DNA of 34,042 nt from Prevotellaceae bacterium (GCA_031270335.1 JAISXV010000150.1:1-34042); one strand, 5' to 3'; shown: positions 23,624 through 32,863, counted from the stretch's first letter. Notes: a model not told the origin generated them from the letters alone. Made by a program: numbers and translations.

Positions 23624-25438
23624 ATGACAAAAAAATTGGTTCTATTATTAAGTATTGCAGTGATATTTACGCAAACAATCACTGCGCAGGATTCTCCCGA
23701 ATGGGCGAAAGATTTGATTATTTGCGAGATTGCTACTCGCGGTTTTACGTCTCCCGATGGACCCGAAAGCGGCAATTTCAAGGGTGTACAGGAGAAATTG
23801 CCTTATCTTCAAAAGTTGGGAATCACCGGTATCTGGCTGACAGGCACAAATCTCGGCGACCCGAAACATTTCTACAACATTTGGACGCAGTACGCTTGCG
23901 TCGATCCGGCTAAACTTGATCCGGCATTGGGGACGTCCGGCGAATTTAAGGCGCTCATCGACGAGGCGCATCAGCGTGGTATCAAAGTATTTATGGACGT
24001 CATTACTCACGGAGTGATGAACGACAGCCCGCTGATTAAGGAACATCCCGAATGGTTTCGCGGAGGCAGTTGGGGAATGACCGATTTCGACTGGTACGGT
24101 AATCATAAAGATTTGGATGACTGGTGGGTTAAGACTTTTACCGACTGGGTCGTTGATTATGGTATTGACGGTTATCGTTTGGACGTCAATATTTATCGTC
24201 CCGATCTGTGGAAACTCATCAAGCAGAACGCAGTCGGCGCCGGTCATCCGATTGTGGTTTTCAATGAATCGTGGGTTCACAGCGAAGGTTCCGGCGATTT
24301 TTTGCAACGAATGGTAACGCTCTCGAATCAACGCATGGGACCCGATATGAATGTGTTGCTGCACCGGGATGTTACAAAGCATTATCAACAGTTTGACTAT
24401 TTCCGTATTCTTGAAGTCGAAATTCAATACACGGACAAAAGCGCAGATCATGGCTATTTTGACGTCAAACCGTTTTTAGACGCTGCCATTGTCGGACATT
24501 ACGACCCAAACCCGAAAGGCGCTTTGAAACTGACTCTACTCAATTCGCCCGTTCAGCCGACGCTCGAAAAACAGGAACCACAACGCCTGCTTATCGAAGG
24601 AGTAAATCCCGACAAAGTAATCCGCCGTGTCAGCATCCGTCCGCTTGGATGGAATTTGCGATATAACTTCGGGATACAAGGTTCGTTACTCGCAGGATTC
24701 ACAGGCAGTTCCCGTTACGAAATGGAAATCACGCCGTTTGTTCCCGACAGGTTGCTCTATTCGACACAACTCTCAAGTCACGACGACGGCTGGGAAGGTT
24801 CTCCCTTAGACAAAAATCCCTACGTCGCCGAAGGCAGTCGCTCGATGTTCGGCTACAGTTGCCTGTTTACGCCGTCGATACCGCTGTTTATGAGCGGCGA
24901 AGAGTTTAATGCCGATTATATTCCATTGCCCTCGCACACGCCCGACCTCTGGGGAAAAGGCGAACAGGGAAAAGGTCGCTGGCTATACGCTTCGATGATT
25001 GACTGGGAACAACTTAAACAGCCGTCGAAACAGGATATGCTCGACGACGTAACGCGAATGATAGCAATCCGCAAAGCCGACGTCGACCTTTTCCGTCCGC
25101 TGACCTCCGACAAAAAACCGCCTTTGAAAACGGTAGCATTGCAGACGACAGGCGTCGATAAGGATTCAATACCTGTGCCTTACATGTTGTATAACGAGCG
25201 TAAAGCCATTGTTGTTTGCGGCAACACAACGGACATGACCGTAAAAGGCGTTTTGAATATTTCGCTTGCCGGTACGCCGCTCGAAAATGCAAAGCGACTT
25301 CAAATCACCGACCTTTGGAACGGCGGTAAAGCCAAGCGTATCAAAGCTGAAGATTTGCAGAAATATCCTGTTGTCATGAAACCCGACAAAACAAAACGTG
25401 GCGGAGTTGCCGTGTTGAAAATCGAAGTCGTGCAGTGA
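23624..25438 (+). CDS. Secreted GH13 (alpha-amylase family) glycoside hydrolase
   Basis: 604 residues starting with a signal peptide (MTKKLVLLLSIAVIFTQTITA, cleavage before QDS). The (beta/alpha)8 barrel keeps all four GH13 regions: region I 'DVITHG' (125-130), region II 'GYRLDVNIY' with nucleophile D187, region III 'FNESW' with acid/base E215, and region IV 'SSHDDGW' with H386-D387. About 170 residues separate regions III and IV, much more than in a plain amylase; residues 290-370 there look like a beta-sandwich insertion. A C-terminal beta domain follows (about 520-604). It acts on alpha-glucans outside the cytoplasm; exact specificity is not visible. Single gene, own promoter and terminator, no SusCD neighbours. 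Confidence 0.88.
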   Translation: MTKKLVLLLSIAVIFTQTITAQDSPEWAKDLIICEIATRGFTSPDGPESGNFKGVQEKLPYLQKLGITGIWLTGTNLGDPKHFYNIWTQYACVDPAKLDPALGTSGEFKALIDEAHQRGIKVFMDVITHGVMNDSPLIKEHPEWFRGGSWGMTDFDWYGNHKDLDDWWVKTFTDWVVDYGIDGYRLDVNIYRPDLWKLIKQNAVGAGHPIVVFNESWVHSEGSGDFLQRMVTLSNQRMGPDMNVLLHRDVTKHYQQFDYFRILEVEIQYTDKSADHGYFDVKPFLDAAIVGHYDPNPKGALKLTLLNSPVQPTLEKQEPQRLLIEGVNPDKVIRRVSIRPLGWNLRYNFGIQGSLLAGFTGSSRYEMEITPFVPDRLLYSTQLSSHDDGWEGSPLDKNPYVAEGSRSMFGYSCLFTPSIPLFMSGEEFNADYIPLPSHTPDLWGKGEQGKGRWLYASMIDWEQLKQPSKQDMLDDVTRMIAIRKADVDLFRPLTSDKKPPLKTVALQTTGVDKDSIPVPYMLYNERKAIVVCGNTTDMTVKGVLNISLAGTPLENAKRLQITDLWNGGKAKRIKAEDLQKYPVVMKPDKTKRGGVAVLKIEVVQ

Positions 25439-25469
25439 TGCAATCGGACAGGAAAATAAAAAATAAAAA

Positions 25470-25510
25470 AATAGTGTTATAATAGGATTTTGCATAACAC
25501 TATTTTTTTT
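25470..25510. terminator. Bidirectional rho-independent terminator
   Basis: AATAGTGTTAT (25470-25480) pairs perfectly with ATAACACTATT (25494-25504), an 11-bp stem with a 13-nt loop. A T-run follows on the plus strand (25503-25510), ending the GH13 transcript. An A-rich run precedes it (25461-25470), giving a U-tract for the minus-strand RNA. Confidence 0.88.
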
Positions 25511-25688
25511 GTTATTTTTTCACTGGTTACAAAGGAGGTTAGTTAAAAAAGAGAGGCATCAAGGAGAAAATAAAATAAAATAGGGTTGAAACAAAATATG
25601 AGAAGTTTCCCATGGAAGATGCCCCTCTAGATCTCAATAAAAAAATCCTTTTTTCAAAAACTACGAACCCAACTTCGCTACAAAATCA
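25470..25688 (-). ncRNA. Candidate 6S-like regulatory RNA, about 215 nt
   Basis: The minus strand has a promoter at 25695-25728, no open frame, and a terminator at 25470-25504. Between them the RNA can fold as one long rod. AGAGGGGCATC (25628-25618) pairs with GATGCCTCTCT (25560-25550). Outside it TCCTTT (plus 25646-25651) pairs with AAAGGA (25531-25536), and AACC (25666-25669) with GGTT (25525-25528). Between inner and outer stems are large A/U-rich internal loops. A long rod with a big central bubble and its own strong promoter is the design of 6S RNA, which mimics an open promoter and binds the housekeeping RNA polymerase. I recall that Bacteroidales-1 RNA was proposed as the 6S of this order; a match is not verified. 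Confidence 0.55.
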
Positions 25689-25694
25689 AGGGCG

Positions 25695-25728
25695 CAAAGG
25701 TACATATTTTTTTTGAATATAAACCAAA
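25695..25728 (-). promoter_or_regulatory. Promoter of the 6S-like RNA
   Basis: On the minus strand TTTG (25728-25725), 22 bp, TACCTTTG (25702-25695), then CGCCC. It lies just past the 3' end of glyA and would start transcription at about 25688. The 13 bases TACCTTTGCGCCC are identical to those of the promoter at 3770-3782. Confidence 0.6.
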
Positions 25729-25735
25729 AAAATAA

Positions 25736-27013
25736 TCACCATGCGAACAGATTTAATGATTTCATCAATATATTTACTTCTTTTTTAATATCTTGCAATA
25801 TGTTTTTATTTTCGATATTAGATAAAACTTTATCAATAAAAAGCACAATATTTTCCATATCGGCTTCTTTTAAACCACGTGTTGTGACGGCTGCGGCGCC
25901 AAATCGCAATCCCGAAGTCTGGAATGGCGAGCGGCTGTCGAACGGCACCATATTCTTGTTTGTGGTAATATCTGCCTCAACCAAAACCTTTTCCGCCTGT
26001 TTACCCGTCAGGTCGGGAAATTTCGACCGTAAATCTACAAGCATCAAGTGGTTGTCGGTGCCGCCGGAAATGACTTTATATCCTTTGTTTATAAGAGCGT
26101 TAGCCATTGCTACAGCGTTCTTTTTCACCTGTAACTGATATTCCTTATACTCCGGTTGAAGCGCTTCGAAAAACGATACCGCTTTGGCAGCGATAACGTG
26201 TTCGAGAGGACCGCCCTGTATTCCCGGGAAAACAGCGGAATTAAGTATCTGCGACATCAGTTTCACTTGACCCTTAGGCGTTTTGAGATTCCATGGATTT
26301 TCGAAATCTTCGCCCATCAGGATAATGCCGCCACGAGGACCTCTCAGCGTCTTGTGCGTGGTAGAAGTAACGATGTGAGCGTGTTTCAATGGATTATTCA
26401 AAAGCCCGGCGGCAATAAGCCCCGCAGGATGAGCCATATCGACCATCAACAAGGCGCCGATTTTATCGGCGATATCTCTCATGCGGGCATAATCCCATTC
26501 TCTCGAATATGCCGAAGCGCCGCCCACTATCAACTTGGGTTTATGCTCGAGCGCCGTCTTTTCCATTGCGTCATAGTCAATGAAACCGTTTTCATCTACT
26601 CCGTAAGACACTGCTTTAAACCACATTCCCGAAATGTTGACGCCCGAACCGTGAGTTAAATGTCCTCCATGCGACAAATCAAGTCCCATAAACGTGTCGC
26701 CCGGATTCAGGCACGCCACAAACACCGCCATATTCGCCTGCGCTCCCGAATGAGGCTGAACATTTGCATATTTAGCATCAAACAATTGACAGACACGGTC
26801 GATAGCTAATTGTTCCGATTTGTCCACGACTTCGCAGCCGCCGTAATATCTTGCTCCCGGATAACCTTCGGCATATTTGTTGGTCAACACCGAGCCCATG
26901 GCTTGCAACACCTGGTCGCTGACAAAATTTTCGGACGCAATCAGTTCTATTCCCGATATTTGTCGTTTCCGTTCTTCGCTTATTAAGTCAAATATTCTGC
27001 TGTCTGTTTTCAT
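25736..27013 (-). CDS. glyA: Serine hydroxymethyltransferase
   Basis: PLP enzyme converting serine and tetrahydrofolate to glycine and methylene-THF, the main one-carbon source. 425 residues. Signatures are '[39 protein letters not shown]' (22-60), '[14 protein letters not shown]' (85-98), '[12 protein letters not shown]', '[13 protein letters not shown]', and the PLP lysine K221 in '[15 protein letters not shown]'. It begins 11 bp after the GH30 gene with no promoter in between, so it appears cotranscribed with that lipoprotein. The 3' end abuts the 6S-like RNA promoter. Confidence 0.97.
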   Translation of the reverse strand: MKTDSRIFDLISEERKRQISGIELIASENFVSDQVLQAMGSVLTNKYAEGYPGARYYGGCEVVDKSEQLAIDRVCQLFDAKYANVQPHSGAQANMAVFVACLNPGDTFMGLDLSHGGHLTHGSGVNISGMWFKAVSYGVDENGFIDYDAMEKTALEHKPKLIVGGASAYSREWDYARMRDIADKIGALLMVDMAHPAGLIAAGLLNNPLKHAHIVTSTTHKTLRGPRGGIILMGEDFENPWNLKTPKGQVKLMSQILNSAVFPGIQGGPLEHVIAAKAVSFFEALQPEYKEYQLQVKKNAVAMANALINKGYKVISGGTDNHLMLVDLRSKFPDLTGKQAEKVLVEADITTNKNMVPFDSRSPFQTSGLRFGAAAVTTRGLKEADMENIVLFIDKVLSNIENKNILQDIKKEVNILMKSLNLFAW

Positions 27014-27024
27014 TCGTTATTTAA

Positions 27025-28461
27025 TTATTTTTTACCTATTACTATTGTATTGAACGAGTTGGGTTCTAATATGGGTTTAATATTGTATCCGTCGATTTTG
27101 ATTGCCGGATTGATTACAGTATCTTTATCGTTTTGTATCATAAGCACGTAACTGTTGTCGGTATTTCTGAAAACCAACAGGTTGGTGAATGTTCCCGAGG
27201 TTGCCAGACGTTGAGCGCCGGGCAGTACGTAATGGCTCAGATGTTTCAAAAGATAATATTCGTATGTAAACTTGTAGGTTTTATTTTCCTTGTTTACAGT
27301 GACTAACGAATTTTGTCGCCATCCCCAGCGGCTCATGCCTCCTTCTTCGAGCGAGGTGTTCCAATAATCGTACACATTTGTTCCGTTGTTGAGATAATGT
27401 TTCATCAATCCCCATGAATAACAGCATAATTTCCAGTCGTTTTGACCGTTGCCGCATTCCTGTTCGGTCTGGTAGAGTTTGATGGTGGGATATTTTTTGT
27501 GAATGGCGCTTATGGACTTTTTCCCAGCCCATTGAAAACCGACGCCCGTAATGTATTGACTGCTTTTGGGGTCTTGCAGCAGGGTATCGACCATTGCCGG
27601 AGTTGGGCGTTCCATTGTGCCAAACATCAGTTCTACGTCGAGTTGCTTCATTGCCGGTCCAAGATACTCGCCTACAAACTTGTTAAGCCCCGACGACAGC
27701 CATGTACAGCTCGGAAACGGCTGGCACGAGTTAAATTCGTTTTGCGGCATGACCATCGCTATCGGAATATTTTCGTTGCGATAGGCTTCGATAAATTTCG
27801 AGAAATACAGTGCATACGCCTTAAAATAAGCGTCTTCCTGAATAAACATGTTTACGCCTTCACGACTGACCTGTTCGGGTTTGATGTCGTTGCGATACGC
27901 CGAATCGAAAAACGAACTCGTTGGACAGCAGGCGTAATGTTTGTTGTATTTCATCCATGTGGGAGGCGACCATGGCGATGCCCAGACTTTCAGTTTTGGG
28001 TTGTATTTCAGCGCGTTCTTGATGAAGGGAACAAGCGTTTTCCTGTCATTGTCGATACTGAAATTTTTCATTTCGAAATCGCCGTCGGTTTCGTTGTACG
28101 AATACCAGTTAAGCGAAAAGTCATTGGCGCCCACAGGCATACGGCAAACGGTAAAATTTGCTCCAGCGCCCGGCTCGAAAAGTTCTTTCATGATCTTTTC
28201 CCGGTCGGCGTCGTTCAATGCGCTCAACGATGTCCATCCCAATTCGTTGAAGCATGTTCCGAACCCTTCAATTGTCTGTTTGGGATTCTCAATGTCAACT
28301 TCTACATCGAAATTGTTGTTGTCAATAAATTCAATACTGTCGGCATTTTGCAGTTTCCACGAGTATTCTTGCGTCGAAACGACCCATTGAACAGAAGGTT
28401 TGTTGTTGCAGGCAACAAATAGCCCGCACATAAAAATCAAAGTAAAAGTAATATTTTTCAT
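27025..28461 (-). CDS. GH30-family beta-glycosidase, lipoprotein
   Basis: 478 residues with a lipoprotein signal 'TLIFMCGLFVAC' (Cys18), so it is membrane anchored, probably in the outer membrane. The GH30 barrel reads 'QTIEGFGTCFNELGW' (62-76), 'CRMPVGANDFSLNWYSY', 'VWASPWSPPTWMKYN' (159-173), the acid/base glutamate E242 in 'VMPQNEFNS', and the nucleophile at E333 or E335 in 'YQTEQECGNG'. A C-terminal beta-sandwich (about 400-478) is usual. Known relatives hydrolyse beta-1,6-glucan, glucosylceramide or xylan; sequence reading does not decide which. It has its own promoter 70 bp upstream and precedes glyA by 11 bp. Confidence 0.9.
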   Translation of the reverse strand: MKNITFTLIFMCGLFVACNNKPSVQWVVSTQEYSWKLQNADSIEFIDNNNFDVEVDIENPKQTIEGFGTCFNELGWTSLSALNDADREKIMKELFEPGAGANFTVCRMPVGANDFSLNWYSYNETDGDFEMKNFSIDNDRKTLVPFIKNALKYNPKLKVWASPWSPPTWMKYNKHYACCPTSSFFDSAYRNDIKPEQVSREGVNMFIQEDAYFKAYALYFSKFIEAYRNENIPIAMVMPQNEFNSCQPFPSCTWLSSGLNKFVGEYLGPAMKQLDVELMFGTMERPTPAMVDTLLQDPKSSQYITGVGFQWAGKKSISAIHKKYPTIKLYQTEQECGNGQNDWKLCCYSWGLMKHYLNNGTNVYDYWNTSLEEGGMSRWGWRQNSLVTVNKENKTYKFTYEYYLLKHLSHYVLPGAQRLATSGTFTNLLVFRNTDNSYVLMIQNDKDTVINPAIKIDGYNIKPILEPNSFNTIVIGKK

Positions 28462-28530
28462 CTCTATTAATATTTATATAGTATTATTATTCAAATCAAT
28501 CAATCATTTTATAACCATCGTTTTCGGCGG

Positions 28531-28561
28531 TAAAGGTACTAATTTATTTTAAATACTCAAA
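28531..28561 (-). promoter_or_regulatory. Promoter of the GH30-glyA operon
   Basis: On the minus strand TTTG (28561-28558), 19 bp, TACCTTTA (28538-28531). Ideal spacing and one -7 mismatch. The start would be about 60 nt before the GH30 ATG. Confidence 0.65.
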
Positions 28562-28593
28562 TAAAAGATTTTTATATCCAGATTTATAAATAA

Positions 28594-29088
28594 TCACATT
28601 TGCACATTAATCCATTCATACTGGTTTTGCATATAATGCATAAACCGGATAAAATCTTCATTTGTAATGATTAGCGATGCAGTATTGACACATGGATGAA
28701 AACTCAGTCGTTCTGCTTTTTTGAGATTTTCATCTATAAAGACATGTACATGACGTCCTTCGTCGTAAATCAGACCGAAAGGCGTTACCGACCCGGGCAT
28801 TACGCCCAGATATTTCAACATTCGCTGTTCGGAAGCAAAACTTAATTTGCCTTGCCGCAGTTGTTTTTCGATTCTGTGAATATCCATATCGCAGTCACAA
28901 TCAAGGATAACCAGATAATGCTGATTTCCTTTGTGATTTCGGAAAAACAAGTTTTTACAATGTTTGGCGTCATGTCCGGACCAGTATTGTTTAGCGATTT
29001 CAATGGTCGGCGCAGGAGGATGCTCCAGATATTCAAACCGGATATTTAACTTCGCAAGTAGCTGATACAATTTGTCATGTCCATTCAT
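28594..29088 (-). CDS. YbaK/ProX-type aminoacyl-tRNA deacylase
   Basis: 164 residues of the free-standing editing-domain family that hydrolyses Ala-tRNA(Pro) or similar mischarged tRNA in trans. Seen: 'YLEHPPAPTIEIAKQYW' at the N-terminus, the catalytic-type lysine in 'HCKNLFFRNHKGNQHYLVIL' (about 43-62), 'LSFASEQRMLKYLGVMPGSVTPFGLIYD' (82-109) and 'LSFHPCVNTASLIIT'. The 'GSVTPFGL' stretch is characteristic of the PrdX/ProXp-ala group. It starts 27 bp after the GH3 gene, so the two may be cotranscribed, although their functions are unrelated. The substrate is inferred from the family. Confidence 0.82.
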   Translation of the reverse strand: MNGHDKLYQLLAKLNIRFEYLEHPPAPTIEIAKQYWSGHDAKHCKNLFFRNHKGNQHYLVILDCDCDMDIHRIEKQLRQGKLSFASEQRMLKYLGVMPGSVTPFGLIYDEGRHVHVFIDENLKKAERLSFHPCVNTASLIITNEDFIRFMHYMQNQYEWINVQM

Positions 29089-29115
29089 TTTGCATAACTG
29101 CTAAAATATTCTTCG

Positions 29116-31728
29116 CTAAACTATTGTCACTGTAATCGACTTCAAAACTGCATCGTCGGACGAGCCGCCATACAGGATTTCGTATTTACTCGGCTTGACG
29201 GTCATTTTGTTTGTTTGCGGGTCGAAAAACTCGAATGAGTTTGGTTCCAGCTTAATCGCAACAGATTCACTGGCTCCCGCCTTAACATTGATACGCTTGA
29301 ACGCCCGCAAACTCTTGATTGGACCTTCGGCGTCCTGTGGGTTACGGATATACACCTGCACAACTTCGTCGCCATTGAGCGACCCTGTGTTTTTGAGGTC
29401 GAAACTCAGCGTGACCGTTTCTTTCTTTTTGATACTGCTTTTGCTGAGGTTTGCCGTTCCATACTCGAAAGTCGTGTAACTCAGTCCATATCCGAAAGGA
29501 TACAGCGGTTCGCCTTTGAAATACCGGTAAGTCCGTCCTTTCGACATGTCGTAGTCTTCGAAATCAGGCAGTTGCTCCGACGAAGCGTAGAATGTCAACG
29601 GCAACCGTCCTGCCGGATTATAATCTCCGAAAAGAACGTCGGCGACAGCAATTCCGCCCTGTTGTCCACCATACCATGCGTTAATCATGGCGTCGGTGAG
29701 TTCAGCCTCGCGGGTCAAAGCGAATGTGCTTCCCGTACAGATGACAAACACTACCGGTTTGCCGAGTTTGGCGAGCGCCTTCAACAAATTGACCTGTACC
29801 TGCGGCAAATCAATGTTCGTACGGTCGCCGCCCTTGAATCCGGGATAGTTCACGCTCATTTCTTCACCTTCGAGGAAACGCGAAATGCCGCCGACGAAAA
29901 CAATTGCGTCAGCGTCTTTAACCTTCTGCGCCACCGCTTCGTAATTGATATCTTTCAGGTAACCGAAATCGAAATTCAATGCGCCGTTTCCCTTGTCTGC
30001 TTTGAAGAACTCTATCAGAATCGGGTATTTTTGACCCTTATTCACTTTCAGCAGATAAGTATCTTTGAACGATTTGTTATCCTGTCCCCAACGGTCGATG
30101 ACCTTTTGATCGCCGACAGTCAGACGATAGCCGTCGCTTCCCGAAATCCGGAAAATAACTTCGCCCGCTTCGGTAGCGGTAAACGTCGATGCAAATTTAG
30201 CGGAGAAATTGTTGAGATTCACTCCCGGAACGAAAACAGTATTGCCGCCGGTGTGGAACTCAAACGGTTGTGAGATTTGGGATGTAGCCGCCACATCGCC
30301 TGTGAAATCCTTGGTATTCCAGAACGTAGCCTTGAAACCCTGTTTTCCGCTGTACACGCTTTTGTTAAACTGGCTGAAAAACACTTTGTCGTCCACCAGG
30401 TCGCATCCTTTTTCGTAAATCACAGCGCCTTCCGGCAATTTTGCCTGTATCCCCTGAAGGATGGTGACCGTTTTTGTCGGCGTGCCGGAATAGTTTGCCC
30501 ACAACATCACGGAATCGTTTGCGTTAGGTCCGATTACGGCTACTTTTTTCAAATCTTTCGACAGCGGCAAAGTTTTGTTTTTGTTGCTCAACAGCACTAT
30601 TGATTTGCGAGCCATTTCCAGCGCTTTGGCTTTGTGTTCTTCGCTTTCGACCACAGAATAGGGTATCGACGACCACGAAACATCTTCGTCCTTGTCGAAC
30701 AGCCCCAGTTGAAAACGTGCGCGTAACAGCCTGAATACCGCAACGTCGATTTGCTTTTCGGAAATCAACCCGGCTTTGCATGCGTCAACAATCGTTCTGT
30801 AAACGCCTCCACATTCGAGGTCGGTTCCGGTGATAACGGCGTCAGCGGCTGCTTCTTCCGCTGTTTTGTGAGTGCCATGCCGTCCTTCCCTGAAAAAGTC
30901 GTCGATAGCTCCGCAGTCCGATACGACCACATTGTCGTAACCCCATTCCTTGCGGAGAATATCCACCAGCAGCGTATTGCTTCCGCAGCAGGGTTTGCCT
31001 TCGAAACGGTTGTAGGCGCACATCACTTCCTTGACTTTGGCTTCGGTCACTAATGCTTTAAACGCAGGCAGATAAGTCTCGTACAAATCGCGTTTCGAAA
31101 TATTTTCAGCGTTGTACGAATGCCTGTTCCATTCCGGTCCGCTGTGGACGGCGTAATGTTTTGCGCAAGCGTGGGCTTTGTTGTACTTGCCGGTCAAATC
31201 GCCCTGTAACCCGCGCACAGCCGCAACGCCAATCCTGCCTGTCAGGTACGGGTCTTCGCCATACGTTTCCATTCCCCGTCCCCAGCGCGGGTCGCGGAAA
31301 ATGTTGATGTTTGGCGTCCAGAACGTCAGTCCCCGATAGCGTCTCAACTCGTTTTTGTTTTTAAAATCATGATGTTTGGCACGCGCTTCGTCGGAAACGA
31401 TGTCAAACATTTCGTACACGGCATTGTCGTCAAAAGTGGCAGCCAATCCGATAGATTGCGGAAAAACAGTAGCCTGTCCCGCGCGTGCAACTCCATGCAG
31501 AGCTTCGTTCCACCAGTCGTAAGGCGGAATCCCCAAACGTTCGACGGCTGCGGACTTGTTAGTCATCAACGACACCTTTTCTTCCAGTGTCAATCGGTTC
31601 AACAAATCTTTCGCCCTCTTGTCAAAACTCAACGACGTATTCTGATACGGAAAACCGCCGTCGCTGTTACTGCAGCTCACAAATGCGAGCGCTAAAAACG
31701 ACAGTAGAATAAATGTTCGAATTTTCAT
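29116..31728 (-). CDS. GH3-family beta-glycosidase with PA14 domain, lipoprotein
   Basis: 870 residues; lipobox 'LALAFVSC' with Cys19. The N-terminal barrel has 'WWNEALHGVARAG' (72-84), 'FWTPNINIFRDPRWGRGMETYGEDP' (136-160), 'KHYAVHSGPEWNRH' and nucleophile D271 in 'VVVSDCGAIDDFF'. The alpha/beta sandwich domain is split by a PA14 domain (about 445-585, 'KATFWNTKDFTG', 'ISGSDGYRLTV'), resuming with 'FVGGISRFLEGEEM'. A fibronectin III-like domain ends the protein (about 770-865). The layout matches beta-glucosidase/beta-xylosidase types of Bacteroidota; the WNEALHG motif is frequent in xylosidases. It probably processes oligosaccharides outside the cytoplasm. A -7-like TACTTTTG lies upstream (31780-31773) without a clear -33. 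Confidence 0.92.
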   Translation of the reverse strand: MKIRTFILLSFLALAFVSCSNSDGGFPYQNTSLSFDKRAKDLLNRLTLEEKVSLMTNKSAAVERLGIPPYDWWNEALHGVARAGQATVFPQSIGLAATFDDNAVYEMFDIVSDEARAKHHDFKNKNELRRYRGLTFWTPNINIFRDPRWGRGMETYGEDPYLTGRIGVAAVRGLQGDLTGKYNKAHACAKHYAVHSGPEWNRHSYNAENISKRDLYETYLPAFKALVTEAKVKEVMCAYNRFEGKPCCGSNTLLVDILRKEWGYDNVVVSDCGAIDDFFREGRHGTHKTAEEAAADAVITGTDLECGGVYRTIVDACKAGLISEKQIDVAVFRLLRARFQLGLFDKDEDVSWSSIPYSVVESEEHKAKALEMARKSIVLLSNKNKTLPLSKDLKKVAVIGPNANDSVMLWANYSGTPTKTVTILQGIQAKLPEGAVIYEKGCDLVDDKVFFSQFNKSVYSGKQGFKATFWNTKDFTGDVAATSQISQPFEFHTGGNTVFVPGVNLNNFSAKFASTFTATEAGEVIFRISGSDGYRLTVGDQKVIDRWGQDNKSFKDTYLLKVNKGQKYPILIEFFKADKGNGALNFDFGYLKDINYEAVAQKVKDADAIVFVGGISRFLEGEEMSVNYPGFKGGDRTNIDLPQVQVNLLKALAKLGKPVVFVICTGSTFALTREAELTDAMINAWYGGQQGGIAVADVLFGDYNPAGRLPLTFYASSEQLPDFEDYDMSKGRTYRYFKGEPLYPFGYGLSYTTFEYGTANLSKSSIKKKETVTLSFDLKNTGSLNGDEVVQVYIRNPQDAEGPIKSLRAFKRINVKAGASESVAIKLEPNSFEFFDPQTNKMTVKPSKYEILYGGSSDDAVLKSITVTIV

Positions 31729-31891
31729 CTTTTCTTGTAATTATTTTGAAAATTAGACTAAAAATTTTGCTGCAAAAGTAATACAATTTATGATAATTTA
31801 AAGGAAGAACTCCGGAATCAAAAATATTTCATAATTTTGCGCTCTGTAATAACATATAATAAAAGTATAAATATGGATTCAGAAAAGATAA

Positions 31892-32863
31892 ATGGATGAT
31901 AAAAATTTCAAAGGTCATGCCTCTCTTTTAATTGCTTACGTCATTTTCGGGCTGAATACGCCAATAACCAAAGCCATACTGACGCACGGAGAAACATCGG
32001 CAATGGCGTTGACGTTTTACCGGTTTGCGGGAGCGGCGGCGCTTTTCTGGCTGGCGTCATTGTTTGTCAAACGCGAACGCGTCGGCGTCCGGGATATTAT
32101 TTTGCTGAGTATAGCGTCGTTGTTTGCGATAGTAATCAACCAGACGTCGTTTATCATGGGACTTTCGATGACTTCGCCTATCGACGCCTCGGTTATCACC
32201 ACTCTTGTACCGATAATGACCATGATTTTTGCGGCTTTTTTCCTCAAAGAACCGATAACGTGGAAAAAAGTTATCGGCGTATTAGTCGGGGCATTCGGAG
32301 CTTTACTGCTGATTTTCAACGGTAATATAGTGTCGCACAATTCGGCGAGCGTCGAAGGCAATTTGCTGTGCATGTTGAGCTGTCTTGCTTTTGCGATATA
32401 TCTGACGGCGTTTAAGAGGCTGATTGTTCGCTACAGCGCTGTAACATCGATGAAATGGATGTTTCTGTCGGCGACGGTTTGCAGTTTTCCGTTTTGCTGG
32501 AGCGACATATCGGCAATCAATTACGGAACAATTCCGGCAGACATATATATACGTATAATATTTGTTGTTCTCATGGCAACGTTTGTCTCGTATCTGCTGA
32601 TTCCCGTCGGACAGAAACTGCTGCGTCCTACGATAGTCAGCATGTACAATTATTTACAGCCACTTGTATCCTCGTTTGTCGCCGTCCTGCTTGGCATGGA
32701 TACTTTCGGCTGGGTAAAAAGCATTGCCGCCGTTTTGATTTTTATGGGGGTTTATATTGTGACGCAAAGTAAGTCGCGCGCACAAATGGAACAAGAAAAA
32801 ATTGATAAATGTAAAGCACTGATATTAAGCGATTTTACAATAAACAGCAATAAATTTTCATAA
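31892..32863 (+). CDS. EamA-family (DMT) transporter
   Basis: 323 residues with ten hydrophobic segments in two EamA repeats. The first repeat opens 'LLIAYVIFGLNTPITKAIL' and 'MALTFYRFAGAAALFW'; the second opens 'GNLLCMLSCLAFAIYLTAFKRLIV' and includes 'QKLLRPTIVSMYNYLQPLVSSFVAVLLGMD'. Family members export or exchange amino acids, nucleotides or metabolites across the inner membrane; the substrate here is unknown. An 8-codon frame (31873-31899, MDSEKING) overlaps the ATG at 31892 and may be a leader peptide or chance. A -7-like TAATTTTG lies at 31832-31839. Confidence 0.88.
   Translation: MDDKNFKGHASLLIAYVIFGLNTPITKAILTHGETSAMALTFYRFAGAAALFWLASLFVKRERVGVRDIILLSIASLFAIVINQTSFIMGLSMTSPIDASVITTLVPIMTMIFAAFFLKEPITWKKVIGVLVGAFGALLLIFNGNIVSHNSASVEGNLLCMLSCLAFAIYLTAFKRLIVRYSAVTSMKWMFLSATVCSFPFCWSDISAINYGTIPADIYIRIIFVVLMATFVSYLLIPVGQKLLRPTIVSMYNYLQPLVSSFVAVLLGMDTFGWVKSIAAVLIFMGVYIVTQSKSRAQMEQEKIDKCKALILSDFTINSNKFS

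Noticed and set aside
23648-24451. 267-codon open frame on the minus strand
   Set aside because: It is antisense to the GH13 gene, whose catalytic motifs are all intact in the other frame.
25439-25735. Empty spacer between the GH13 gene and glyA
   Set aside because: The spacer has a minus-strand promoter, paired segments and a terminator, so it was annotated as an RNA gene.
27722-27746. TGGCACG followed by TTGCG, sigma-54-like
   Set aside because: The two halves are far more than 4 bp apart and lie inside the GH30 coding sequence.
27442-28422. 326-codon open frame on the plus strand
   Set aside because: It is antisense to the well-supported GH30 gene and has no family resemblance.
23624-31728. 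A single polysaccharide utilisation locus
   Set aside because: The GH13, GH30 and GH3 genes have separate promoters and orientations, are interrupted by glyA and a tRNA deacylase, and lack SusC/SusD and a regulator.
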